A stretch of DNA of 64,000 bases, taken from NCBI GenBank assembly GCA_035293565.1, contig DATGMP010000106.1, positions 33,165 through 97,164 of the forward strand, given 5' to 3'. This document shows positions 9,416 to 17,638 of this stretch, in pieces; the first letter of the stretch is position 1; each line of letters opens with the position of its first letter. A program made the position numbers and the translations under genes. Below the pieces are notes generated by a model. That model saw only the letters and a list, made by a program, of their open reading frames with translations, did not search any database and was not told the DNA's origin. This DNA comes from DATGMP01 sp035293565 (GTDB lineage Bacteria; Pseudomonadota; Alphaproteobacteria; BOG-932; Roseiterribacteraceae).

Positions 9416-12088
9416 TCAGGCGATGGCGCGCGCGACTTCCTCGACGTCGAAGGCCTCGATCACGTCGCCGACCTCGATATTGTCGTAATTCTCGAAGGCC
9501 ATGCCGCACTCGAAGCCTTCGCGCACCTCGCGAACCTCGTCCTTGAAACGGCGAAGGGTCTTCAGCGTACCTTCGTGAATCACGACATTGTCGCGTAGCA
9601 GCCGGACCTTGGCGCCGCGACGGACCAAGCCTTCCGTAACCATGCAGCCGGCCACCTTGCCGGCCTTGGAAACATTGAAGATCTGGCGGATTTCGGCGTT
9701 GCCCAGGAAGTTCTCGCGAAGCGTCGGCGCGAGCAGACCTGACATCACCGACTTCACGTCGTCGAGAATGTCGTAGATCACCGAGTAATACCGGATCTCG
9801 ACATTATCGCGCTTGGCGAGCTCGCGCGCCTGGGCGTTGGCACGGACATTGAAGCCCGCGATGAAGCCGCCCGAAGCCTTGGCTAGCGTCACGTCGGATT
9901 CGTTGATCGCGCCCACACCTGAATGCAGTACGCGCAGCAACACTTCCGTCTGATCTTGGCCGAGCTTGGAGAGCGCGCCGACGATCGCTTCGACAGAGCC
10001 GTGCACATCGCCCTTGACGACGATGGCGAGCTCTTTCTTCTCGCCCGCCTGGATCTGGCTGAACATCTGTTCGACGGTGCCGCGGGCGATGATCGCCGCC
10101 TGCGCCGTGCGCTTCTTGCGCTCGCGGAACTCGGCGATCTCGCGTGCCCGCGCTTCGGTGTCGAGGACGACGAAATCGTCGCCGGCCGAAGGCGTGCCGT
10201 TCAGGCCCAGCACTTCCACCGGGCTTGCGGGGCCGGCCGAATCGATGCTCTGGCCGCGATCATTGATGAGCGCGCGCACGCGTCCCCACTCGCTGCCGGT
10301 GACGAAGATATCGCCGACCTTGACCGTGCCGCGCTGAACCAGAACAGTCGCCACAGAGCCGCGGCCGCGGTCGAGCTTCGCCTCGACGACCGTGCCGATA
10401 GCCGCGCGGTTAGGGTTGGCTCTGAGCTCGAGAATCTCCGCTTGTAGAAGGATCGCTTCCTCGAGCCGCTCCAGGCCTTGCTTGGTCTTGGCCGACACTT
10501 CGACGGCCAGCACGTCGCCGCCCATCTCCTCGACCACCAGCTCGTGGTTAAGCAGCTCCTGGCGCACCCGGTTGGGATTCGCGTCGGGCAGGTCGACCTT
10601 GTTGATGGCGACGATGATCGGCACCTTGGCCGCTTTCGCGTGGGCGATCGCCTCGACCGTCTGCGGCATGATGCCGTCATTGGCCGCGACCACGAGGACC
10701 ACGATGTCGGTGACGTTGGCGCCGCGGGCCCGCATTTCGGTGAAGGCCGCGTGGCCGGGCGTGTCGATGAACGTAATCTTTTGACCGGTCGGCAACGTCA
10801 CCTGATAAGCGCCGATATGTTGCGTGATGCCGCCCGCCTCGGTCGAGACGACGTCGGTCTGTCGCATGGCGTCAAGAAGCGAGGTCTTGCCGTGGTCGAC
10901 ATGGCCCATGACGGTGACCACGGGCGGCCTCGATACTAGAGCCTCCGGCGCGTCGATATCGCCCGAAATGCCGAGCTCGACGTCGGACTCCGCAACGCGA
11001 TGCACACGATGGCCGAACTCGGCCACGATCAGCTCCGCCGTATCGGCATCGATCGACTGAGTGATGGTGGCCATCACGCCCATGCGCATCAGCGATTTGA
11101 CGACGTCACCGCTGCGCTCAGCCATGCGCTGGGCCAGTTCTTGCACCGTGATCGTTTCGGGAATGACGACATCGCGCACGACTTTGGTCTGCTCCTCGTT
11201 GCCCGATTGGCGCATGCGCTCCTTCTCGCGCGCGCGGCGCACCGAGGCGAGGCTGCGAGTGCGCTGAGAATCGCCTTCATCCGTGAGGGCCTGGGAGACG
11301 GTCATCTTGCCGGAGCGGCGATGCATGTCGCGACCGCGCGACGGCGCAGGGACTTTGGGGACGGGCGCACGAACGCCGCGCTTGGCCCTCGCACGGCGTT
11401 CCTCTTCCTCGTCTTCTTCCGCAATCGCCCGACCGCCGGAGAGCGCGGCGACCTTAGCGGCAGCCGACTCGCCCGCCCGATCGGCAATGCGGCGGCGCTC
11501 CTCGTCCTTCTTCTTCTCGGCCTCGCTCTCGCTTTTCCGCTTTTCTTCGGATTCCAGGCGCGCCTTTTCCGCGTCTTCGGCAGCCTTGCGCTCCTGCTCC
11601 TGGATGCGGCGCAGCTCCTCGAGCTCGCGCTTGCGGCGCGTCTCGGGATCGAGCGCCGCACGGCTCTCGACCTTGGGTTCCGGTGCCTCGGCGGCGCCGA
11701 CCGCGTCTTCGTCGGCCATATGGGGAGGCGGCGCTTCCGGAACGCGACGCTCTACCTCCTGGACCGCGGTTCTGAGCGCCCGGACGCGGGCCTCGCGCTC
11801 CTCCGCCGTAAGCTGGCGAACCGTTGGGCTTGGCCGCGGCGGGGCGGCTTCGGGGCGCCGCGCAGTATGGCCGTCGGCCTCCTGCGGCTCGCGGGAGACG
11901 GGCGTCGGCGCGACGGGGGGCTTGGCGACGCGCGTCGGCTTCACTTCGACTGTCACCGCCTTGGAGCGGCCGTGCGAGAAGCTCTGCCGAACCTGCGAGG
12001 TCGTTTCAGGGCCGCGCTTGAGTTCGAGCTTGCCGCGTCCCGACAGACTCAAGACTTTCTTCGGTTCCTGTTCCTTGCTTTCGCTCAT
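9416..12088 (-). CDS. infB: translation initiation factor IF-2
   Basis: 890 residues. The N-terminal third is charged: Pro/Ala-rich to about 130, then a Glu/Lys/Arg coiled coil at about 150-240. An IF2-N domain lies near 310-360, followed by the GTPase with G1 GHVDHGKT (395-402), DTPGH, NKVD and a SAKTK motif, and then the C-terminal beta-barrel domains that bind fMet-tRNA. It places initiator tRNA on the 30S subunit. The ATG at 12088 has the standard start MSESKEQEPKKVLSLSGRGKL. It is in the nusA-infB operon, 30 bp after the YlxR-type gene. Confidence 0.99.
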   Translation of the reverse strand: MSESKEQEPKKVLSLSGRGKLELKRGPETTSQVRQSFSHGRSKAVTVEVKPTRVAKPPVAPTPVSREPQEADGHTARRPEAAPPRPSPTVRQLTAEEREARVRALRTAVQEVERRVPEAPPPHMADEDAVGAAEAPEPKVESRAALDPETRRKRELEELRRIQEQERKAAEDAEKARLESEEKRKSESEAEKKKDEERRRIADRAGESAAAKVAALSGGRAIAEEDEEEERRARAKRGVRAPVPKVPAPSRGRDMHRRSGKMTVSQALTDEGDSQRTRSLASVRRAREKERMRQSGNEEQTKVVRDVVIPETITVQELAQRMAERSGDVVKSLMRMGVMATITQSIDADTAELIVAEFGHRVHRVAESDVELGISGDIDAPEALVSRPPVVTVMGHVDHGKTSLLDAMRQTDVVSTEAGGITQHIGAYQVTLPTGQKITFIDTPGHAAFTEMRARGANVTDIVVLVVAANDGIMPQTVEAIAHAKAAKVPIIVAINKVDLPDANPNRVRQELLNHELVVEEMGGDVLAVEVSAKTKQGLERLEEAILLQAEILELRANPNRAAIGTVVEAKLDRGRGSVATVLVQRGTVKVGDIFVTGSEWGRVRALINDRGQSIDSAGPASPVEVLGLNGTPSAGDDFVVLDTEARAREIAEFRERKKRTAQAAIIARGTVEQMFSQIQAGEKKELAIVVKGDVHGSVEAIVGALSKLGQDQTEVLLRVLHSGVGAINESDVTLAKASGGFIAGFNVRANAQARELAKRDNVEIRYYSVIYDILDDVKSVMSGLLAPTLRENFLGNAEIRQIFNVSKAGKVAGCMVTEGLVRRGAKVRLLRDNVVIHEGTLKTLRRFKDEVREVREGFECGMAFENYDNIEVGDVIEAFDVEEVARAIA

Positions 12089-12118
12089 GACCGTCCAGTA
12101 CCACCCTTCAAACCTAGT

Positions 12119-12727
12119 CTACGCCGCTCCACGCAAACCTGCGAGCCGCGCGGAGGCGGCGACGAATTTCTCGGCGAGTCCCCCGAGGGCAATCGCCGCG
12201 TGAACGACCACGCCCTCGCGACCTAGCGCTTCCGCCAGTGACGCGGCGGGCAGCACTGTCACCAGCGGCGCTTCCGGCGCCAGCCGCCGAAGCTTGCCCT
12301 GCCCGTCCTCCGCACCGTCGCTGGCCGCGATCAGGACGCCCACCGGCCCTTTGCGCAGCATTGCCTCGACCTTGTCAAAGCCTGCCGCCACGGTCCCGGC
12401 GCGGCGCGCCAGGCCCAACAGGTCAAGGCATTGCCGCTCGAGCAGCCGCTCGGTACGCGCTGGCAGATCCGGGTCCACCGTGACGCTCTGCCGCGCGGCC
12501 CGGGAAAAGGCCTTCTTCTCGACCGCGCGCTGGATCAGCTCTCGCCGGGCGCCGACCCAAATCCCACGGCCCGGCAACTTACCCGCGACATCCGGGACGA
12601 GTCGATCCTCTGGGCCGACCACGAAGCGGATCATTTGCCCGGGGGCGAGGCTCTCGCCGGTGACGATGCAGCGCCTCAGGGGGCCGCTCTCGGCCTCCCC
12701 TTCTTCGATCGGTTTCGCCTTCGCCAC
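12119..12727 (-). CDS. RNA-binding protein, YlxR (DUF448) fused to L7Ae-like domain
   Basis: 202 residues with two parts. The N-terminus is a YlxR/DUF448 domain (about 15-95) carrying the RRCIVTGE and GRGIWVG motifs. The C-terminus (about 100-195) is an L7Ae/YlxQ-like RNA-binding domain with LLGLARRAGTVAAGFDKV. In Firmicutes these are separate genes, ylxR and ylxQ, between nusA and infB; the fused form at this position is usual in alphaproteobacteria. It probably binds structured RNA in the nucleoid or ribosome context. GTG start at 12727, 26 bp after the nusA stop. Confidence 0.93.
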   Translation of the reverse strand: MAKAKPIEEGEAESGPLRRCIVTGESLAPGQMIRFVVGPEDRLVPDVAGKLPGRGIWVGARRELIQRAVEKKAFSRAARQSVTVDPDLPARTERLLERQCLDLLGLARRAGTVAAGFDKVEAMLRKGPVGVLIAASDGAEDGQGKLRRLAPEAPLVTVLPAASLAEALGREGVVVHAAIALGGLAEKFVAASARLAGLRGAA

Positions 12728-12753
12728 GGAGGAGATCCGCCCACAGCTTCGGA

Positions 12754-14283
12754 CTACGCTTGCGGCTGCAGCTCGTCGCCGGCCGCCGCCGGCGCCAACG
12801 GCTCGTCGTCGAACCAGTGGGCGCGGGCGGCCATGATGATCTGCTCGGCGGTTTCGCTCGCCATTTTGTCCTTGCCCACAATGTCCAAAAGCTCGTCGGT
12901 CGCGAGATCGCCCAGATCATCCAGGGTCTTCACGCCCTGCTCGCCCAAAGCCACCAGCATCGCCGGCGTGAGCCCCTCGATATCGGCGACCGCATCCTGG
13001 ACGCCGAGTGCGCGCCGCTGCTCCGAGAACTCCGCGTCGCGGTGCTGGAGATAGACCAGCGCGCGGTCGCGCAGCTCGGTTGCCACGTCTTCGTCAAAGC
13101 CCTCGATCTGCGCCAGTTCCTCGATGTCCGTTCCGGCGATCTCCTCGACGGTGGCGAAGCCCTCGGCGACCAGCAGATGAGCAATCACGTCGTCCACATC
13201 GAGCGCTTCCATAAAGAGCGCCGAGCGGACCCGCATCTCCTCGGTGCGGCGCTCGGATTCCTCGGCCTCGGTCAGGATGTCGATATCCCAGCCCGTCAGC
13301 ATCGAGGCCAGCCGCACATTCTGGCCTCGGCGTCCGATCGCCTGGCTCAACTGATCGTCGGGCACGACGACCTCGATGCGGTGATTGGTCTCGTCCAGCA
13401 CCACCTTGGTCACCTCGGCCGGGGCCAACGCGTTGACCACGAAGGTCGCGGGATCCCCGCTCCACGGAATGATGTCGATCTTCTCACCCTGCAGCTCGCC
13501 GACCACGGCCTGGACACGGCTGCCGCGCATGCCGACGCAGGCCCCAACCGGATCAATCGAGCTGTCTCGGCTCACCACGCCGATCTTGGCTCGGCTGCCC
13601 GGATCGCGCGCCACGGCCTTGATGGTGATGATGCCGTCATAGATCTCAGGCACCTCCTGCATGAACAGCTTGGCCATGAATTGCGGGTGCGTACGGGACA
13701 AGAAGATCTGCGGCCCGCGCGGTTCCTCGCGCACGTCGTAGATATAGGCGCGGACCCGATCGCCGTTCTTGAAATGCTCGCGGGGCAGGGTCTCGTCGCG
13801 GCGCAGGATGGCCTCGGCCCGGCCGAGCTCGACCGTGACATTGCCGTATTCGACGCGCTTCACGATGCCGTTGACGACTTCGCCCACGCGATCCTTATAC
13901 TCGCGATATTGCCTTTGGCGCTCCGCTTCGCGGACCTTCTGGACGATGACCTGCTTGGCCATTTGGGCCGGGATGCGGCCGAAATCGATCGGCGGCAGAT
14001 CTTCGACCAGAAACTCGCCGACCGTCACTTCCGGCTTCTCGCGGCGCGCAATTTCCAGCGGGATCTGGGTCGCTTCATTCTCGATCGAATCCGCCACCTC
14101 GCGATAACGCTTCAGCGAGATTTCGCCGGTGCGCCGGTCGATAGTCGCCCGGATATCGTGCTCATGGCCGTATTTCGACCGGCCGGCCTTCTGGATGGCC
14201 TGCTCCATGGCTTCGACGACCTCTTCCCGGTCGATGTTCTTTTCGCGCGCGACGGCGTCGGCGACTTGCAATAGCTCGATCAC
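12754..14283 (-). CDS. nusA: transcription termination/antitermination factor NusA
   Basis: 509 residues. The N-terminal RNA-polymerase-binding domain starts MIELLQVADAVAREKNI. An S1 domain (VNGIVKRVEYGNVTVELG, near 137-154) is followed by two KH domains (GACVGMRGSRVQAVVGEL and QAIGRRGQNVRLAS), then two acidic C-terminal helix-hairpin-helix repeats from about 370 to the end (the EEIAGTDIEELAQIEGF type). It modulates pausing, rho-independent termination and rRNA antitermination. GTG start at 14283, 18 bp after rimP. The opposite strand also has long open frames here, but these mirror the codon bias of nusA. Confidence 0.99.
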   Translation of the reverse strand: MIELLQVADAVAREKNIDREEVVEAMEQAIQKAGRSKYGHEHDIRATIDRRTGEISLKRYREVADSIENEATQIPLEIARREKPEVTVGEFLVEDLPPIDFGRIPAQMAKQVIVQKVREAERQRQYREYKDRVGEVVNGIVKRVEYGNVTVELGRAEAILRRDETLPREHFKNGDRVRAYIYDVREEPRGPQIFLSRTHPQFMAKLFMQEVPEIYDGIITIKAVARDPGSRAKIGVVSRDSSIDPVGACVGMRGSRVQAVVGELQGEKIDIIPWSGDPATFVVNALAPAEVTKVVLDETNHRIEVVVPDDQLSQAIGRRGQNVRLASMLTGWDIDILTEAEESERRTEEMRVRSALFMEALDVDDVIAHLLVAEGFATVEEIAGTDIEELAQIEGFDEDVATELRDRALVYLQHRDAEFSEQRRALGVQDAVADIEGLTPAMLVALGEQGVKTLDDLGDLATDELLDIVGKDKMASETAEQIIMAARAHWFDDEPLAPAAAGDELQPQA

Positions 14284-14301
14284 GGACCTCTCCTGATCCT
14301 T

Positions 14302-14841
14302 CTAGACAGACAGTGATGCGGCGTCTTCCGCCGCGTGCGGGGAGCCCTGCTCCTCCGATTCCTTCATCGCTTCGGCGATCAGCCGATCGGTCAGCACCAG
14401 CTTGGCGCGTCGAATCGAGCTCAAGGGCAGGCGAACCTCGCTCTCTTCGACCGCAAGCTTCACGGCATCATCCTCGATCGCCCGTATCGTGCCGTGGAAG
14501 CGCTTGCGGCCGTCGATCGGCGGGTCGATCTCGATCCGCACCTCATGGCCGGCGAAGCGCTCATAATCCGCGGGCTTCACCAGCGGCCGGTCGATACCGG
14601 GGGAGCTCACCTCCAACAGATAAGCGTCGGAGATAGGGTCGGCCGCGTCGAGCACGGCCGAAATCTCGCGCGACAGCCGCGCGCAATCGTCGACCAGCAT
14701 GGCGCGCCGGTCCCGCCGCTCGGCCATGACCTGGAGCGTCGGACGCTTTGCGCCGCCCGTCATTTGGACGCGCACCAGCTCATATCCCAAACCGGCGACG
14801 GTCGGTCCGATGAGGCGCTCGATCTGCGCGGTCTGTTCCAT
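14302..14841 (-). CDS. rimP: ribosome maturation factor RimP
   Basis: A 179-residue 30S maturation factor. It starts at ATG 14841 (MEQTAQIERLIGPTVAGLGYELV), the canonical RimP N-terminus; the frame continues upstream but that part lacks homology. The hallmark YLLEVSSPGIDRPL lies near residues 75-88, followed by the small C-terminal SH3-like domain. It is the first gene of the rimP-nusA-infB operon, with a promoter candidate about 100 nt upstream. Confidence 0.97.
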   Translation of the reverse strand: MEQTAQIERLIGPTVAGLGYELVRVQMTGGAKRPTLQVMAERRDRRAMLVDDCARLSREISAVLDAADPISDAYLLEVSSPGIDRPLVKPADYERFAGHEVRIEIDPPIDGRKRFHGTIRAIEDDAVKLAVEESEVRLPLSSIRRAKLVLTDRLIAEAMKESEEQGSPHAAEDAASLSV

Positions 14842-14939
14842 GCCCTGGCGGAGCTCCGAAAAAGCAATAAGCCCGCGCGCCCGACCGGCCCCTCGTCCGG
14901 TCAGCGGCTTGCGAGCCACATTTCTTATTTGAATGGCGG

Positions 14940-14968
14940 ATATATAAACCCCCGGGCCGGAACTGCAA
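14940..14968 (-). promoter_or_regulatory. candidate promoter of the rimP-nusA-infB operon
   Basis: On the minus strand TTGCAG (14968-14963) is followed by a 16-bp spacer and TATATA (14946-14941). This lies in the 256-bp gap between trmB and rimP, about 95 nt before the rimP ATG. The -10 is close to consensus and the surrounding DNA is AT-rich for this genome. No other sites were identified in the gap. Confidence 0.5.
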
Positions 14969-15097
14969 GGGAATTCGCTTTTTCCCGGTCTTCTCCCCGA
15001 GGCGGAAGAGGATAGGCGAGGGCGCGGCCCGCGCAGACCTTTAGCAATAAGGCGCGAAGTTTCCGCCGCCTTTCGCTCCTTCCGCATTGGGGACGGC

Positions 15098-15793
15098 CTA
15101 AGTTGTGGGGCGCCGTACGCGACGATAGCTCAAATAAACGGGCCTCCGCCCAGCAGCCAAAGCCTTGGCTTCATATCGCGTGGGCTGCCAGGCTTCGGGG
15201 CGGCTCGCCGCGCGGTCGACGAGCATGAAATCGGGGCTGGCCGCCATGACCTCTTCCATCCAGGTGCCCAATGCAGGGTGATCGGTCGCGATACGGAACT
15301 CGGCATCGTCGGTCAGTGATTTAGCCAGCAAATCCAGCGCCTGACCCAGGAATCGCCGCCGCTCGTGCCGCCGCTTGGGCCACGGGTCGGGAAAGAGCAG
15401 AAAAGCGCCCGCAAGGGAGGCCTCGGACAGGACTTGGAGCAGCAGGCGGGCATCGTCGGAGAAGATCCGCACATTACGCTGTTCGCCTTCCTTCAGAAGG
15501 GCGAGCAGATTCGAGACACCGTTGAGGAACGGCTCGCAGCCGATATAGCCCATATCCGGGTGGGCGGCGGCCTGAGCGGCCAAATGCTCGCCGCCGCCAA
15601 AGCCGATCTCGAGGCAGACCGACCGGATGTGCGGATCGAAAAGCGATAGGGGATCGAGCCTTTCCGGCGGGTCGGGAAGCAGGATCGAGAGCTTCCGAAA
15701 GTCCGAACCGAGAAGCTCGGCTTTCTTGCTCCCAAGCCGCCGGCCGCGGCGACGGCCGTAGACCCGGCCGGCCGGCGGTCCGGCGCGGCCCAT
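15098..15793 (-). CDS. trmB: tRNA (guanine-N7)-methyltransferase
   Basis: 231 residues. It methylates G46 of tRNA using SAM. The SAM-binding motif is LEIGFGGGEHL and the TrmB signature is FPDPWPKRRHERRRF. The start at ATG 15793 gives MGRAGPPAGRVYGRRRGRRL, the Arg-rich beginning typical of alphaproteobacterial TrmB; longer frames overlap metK and lack homology. It begins 20 bp after the metK stop, so the SAM synthetase and a SAM user are likely co-transcribed. Confidence 0.95.
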   Translation of the reverse strand: MGRAGPPAGRVYGRRRGRRLGSKKAELLGSDFRKLSILLPDPPERLDPLSLFDPHIRSVCLEIGFGGGEHLAAQAAAHPDMGYIGCEPFLNGVSNLLALLKEGEQRNVRIFSDDARLLLQVLSEASLAGAFLLFPDPWPKRRHERRRFLGQALDLLAKSLTDDAEFRIATDHPALGTWMEEVMAASPDFMLVDRAASRPEAWQPTRYEAKALAAGRRPVYLSYRRVRRPTT

Positions 15794-15813
15794 CGGTCGT
15801 CGTTCCGATGAGC

Positions 15814-16992
15814 TCAGGTGAAAGCGGAGCGGAGCGCGTTCACGAGATCGGTCCGCTCCCACGAGAAGCCTCCGTCCGGCTCGGGCGCGCGGCCGAAATG
15901 GCCGTAGGCCGCGGTGCGGGCATAGATGGGTTTGTTGAGGCCCAGATGCTCGCGGATGCCCCGGGGCGAAAGATCGACCAGCTCCTGCAGCGTTTTGGAG
16001 AGCCGTGCCTCGTCGACCCGCCCGGTCTCGTGCGTGTCGATATAGACTGAAAGCGGCTTGGATACGCCGATCGCATAGGAGACTTGGATCGTGCAGCGGT
16101 CGGCGAGATCCGCCGCAACGACATTCTTCGCGAGATAGCGCGCGGCATAGGCGGCCGAGCGGTCGACCTTGGTCGGATCCTTGCCTGAGAAGGCCCCGCC
16201 GCCGTGCGGAGCCGCGCCGCCGTAAGTATCGACGATGATCTTGCGCCCGGTGAGCCCGCAATCGCCGTCCGGACCGCCAATGACGAAGCGGCCGGTCGGG
16301 TTAACGTAGAAATGCTCCTCGTCGCACATCCAGCCCTCGGGCAGCACGTTCAGCACATGCGGCCGCACGATTTCGCGGACTTCGTCTTGGTCGACCGATT
16401 CTCCATGTTGGGTAGAGACGACGACCGACGTGGCCCGGACAGGCTTGCGATTCTCGTATTGCAACGTGACCTGGCTCTTGGCGTCGGGTCCCAACAGCGG
16501 CGCGGCGCCGGAGTGGCGCGCCTCGGCGAGGCTCTTCAGAATGCAGTGCGCATAATAGATCGGCGCCGGCATGTAGCTGTCAGTCTCGCGGCACGCATAA
16601 CCGAACATGATGCCTTGGTCGCCAGCGCCCTCGTCCTTGTTGCCGGCGGCATCGACGCCTTTGGCGATGTCCACCGATTGGGCATGCAGGAGAATCTGGA
16701 CGTCGGCGGTTCGCCAATGGAAGCCTTCCTGCTCATAGCCGATTTCTCGGATGGCATGGCGCGCGACATTCTCGATCAGATCGAAGCCGACGGAGCGGGG
16801 GCCCCGCACCTCGCCGGCGATCACCACCTTGTTGGTGGTTGCGAGCGTCTCGCAGGCGACGCGGGCGTGCGGATCGGCGGCCAGGAAAGTGTCGACGACC
16901 GCGTCGGATATACGGTCGCAGACCTTGTCCGGATGGCCCTCGGATACGGATTCGCTTGTGAACAGATAATTTGCGAGCGGCACGGCGGGCAC
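15814..16992 (-). CDS. metK: S-adenosylmethionine synthetase
   Basis: 392 residues. It makes SAM from methionine and ATP. Signatures seen are FTSESVSEGHPDKVCD (about 10-25), the hexapeptide-like GAGDQGIMFGYA (about 121-132) and GGGAFSGKDPTKVDRSAAY (about 260-278). No ATG is available at the N-terminus: GTG 16992 or GTG 16983. The AAGG about 9 nt before GTG 16983 favours the shorter form. It lies downstream of an XRE-type regulator. The leader between them contains a hairpin but no SAM aptamer that I recognise. Confidence 0.98.
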   Translation of the reverse strand: MPAVPLANYLFTSESVSEGHPDKVCDRISDAVVDTFLAADPHARVACETLATTNKVVIAGEVRGPRSVGFDLIENVARHAIREIGYEQEGFHWRTADVQILLHAQSVDIAKGVDAAGNKDEGAGDQGIMFGYACRETDSYMPAPIYYAHCILKSLAEARHSGAAPLLGPDAKSQVTLQYENRKPVRATSVVVSTQHGESVDQDEVREIVRPHVLNVLPEGWMCDEEHFYVNPTGRFVIGGPDGDCGLTGRKIIVDTYGGAAPHGGGAFSGKDPTKVDRSAAYAARYLAKNVVAADLADRCTIQVSYAIGVSKPLSVYIDTHETGRVDEARLSKTLQELVDLSPRGIREHLGLNKPIYARTAAYGHFGRAPEPDGGFSWERTDLVNALRSAFT

Positions 16993-17043
16993 CCTTGGGA
17001 CGATTCGAAGGGCGAAACCTGCCTGGAATCCCCGCTCTGATCA

Positions 17044-17076
17044 AGGCGACCGACCGCAATGGCCGGCCCGTCGCCT
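17044..17076 (-). other. hairpin in the metK leader
   Basis: AGGCGAC and GTCGCCT form a 7-bp outer stem enclosing GC-rich inner pairing, between the end of the XRE regulator (17102) and metK. On the minus strand only TT follows, so termination is doubtful. It could be the 3' end structure of the regulator mRNA or part of a metK leader. None of the known SAM aptamer cores could be recognised. Confidence 0.3.
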
Positions 17077-17101
17077 CCCCTTCATCCCCCTTTTTGCCCG
17101 C

Positions 17102-17569
17102 CTACCTCGGATTGCCCGCGTAATTCGCCAGCGCTTTGGCCAGATCGAAAAGGCGGCGGCGGAGATGGGCATCGGGTATGCGGTAATAGGCCCGCACGAG
17201 CTCCAGCGTTTCGCGCTTCGCCATCGGATCGGGCTCCGAGCCCTCGGAGCGTGCTTCAGCGGCCGTTACCGCCGCATGGCGCTCATGGCCGGAGACCGAC
17301 GGCATCTCCTCGAAGAAGAAGGAGACCGGCACGTCCAGCACCTTGGACAAGTCATAGAGACGGCTCGCCCCGATCCTGTTTGCGCCGCGCTCGTACTTCT
17401 GGACTTGTTGAAACGTCAGCCCGATCGCGCTTCCGAGCTTTTCCTGGCTCATTCCCAGCAAGGTGCGGCGGAGCCGTACCCGCGAGCCTACATGAACGTC
17501 GACTGGGCTCGGCGTGTCGATCTTCGGCCGACCGCCGCGGCGTTTTCCATCCCTGACTTTCAATTGCAT
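17102..17569 (-). CDS. XRE-family transcriptional regulator
   Basis: 155 residues. A basic N-terminus is followed by a classical Cro/CI helix-turn-helix: RLRRTLLGMSQEKLGSAIG and the recognition segment TFQQVQKYERGANRI (about 32-67). The C-terminal half is a helical tail with RRRLFDLAKALANYAG. This regulator type, related to rhizobial PraR/PhrR, commonly lies between lnt and metK. The start is ATG 17569; a TTG lies one codon upstream. Its targets cannot be told from the window. Confidence 0.9.
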   Translation of the reverse strand: MQLKVRDGKRRGGRPKIDTPSPVDVHVGSRVRLRRTLLGMSQEKLGSAIGLTFQQVQKYERGANRIGASRLYDLSKVLDVPVSFFFEEMPSVSGHERHAAVTAAEARSEGSEPDPMAKRETLELVRAYYRIPDAHLRRRLFDLAKALANYAGNPR

Positions 17570-17638
17570 CAAAACATGCCTTCGTTGCGAGACAGACCAG
17601 ATTGCATACTGTCGTATGCAGTACTGGAATGCTATCGG

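Noticed and set aside
12760..14274. A 504-codon open frame opposite nusA
   Set aside because: It covers almost exactly the nusA gene on the other strand, the mark of a shadow frame; no protein family is seen in it.
15794..16261. N-terminal extension of TrmB to 387 residues
   Set aside because: The extra part overlaps metK in another frame and is Arg/Gly-rich noise; the normal TrmB N-terminus begins at ATG 15793.
16993..17101. SAM-II or SAM/SAH aptamer before metK
   Set aside because: None of the GATTT, GCTTGC, GCTAAA or SAM/SAH core pieces occur together; only a GC-rich hairpin is present.
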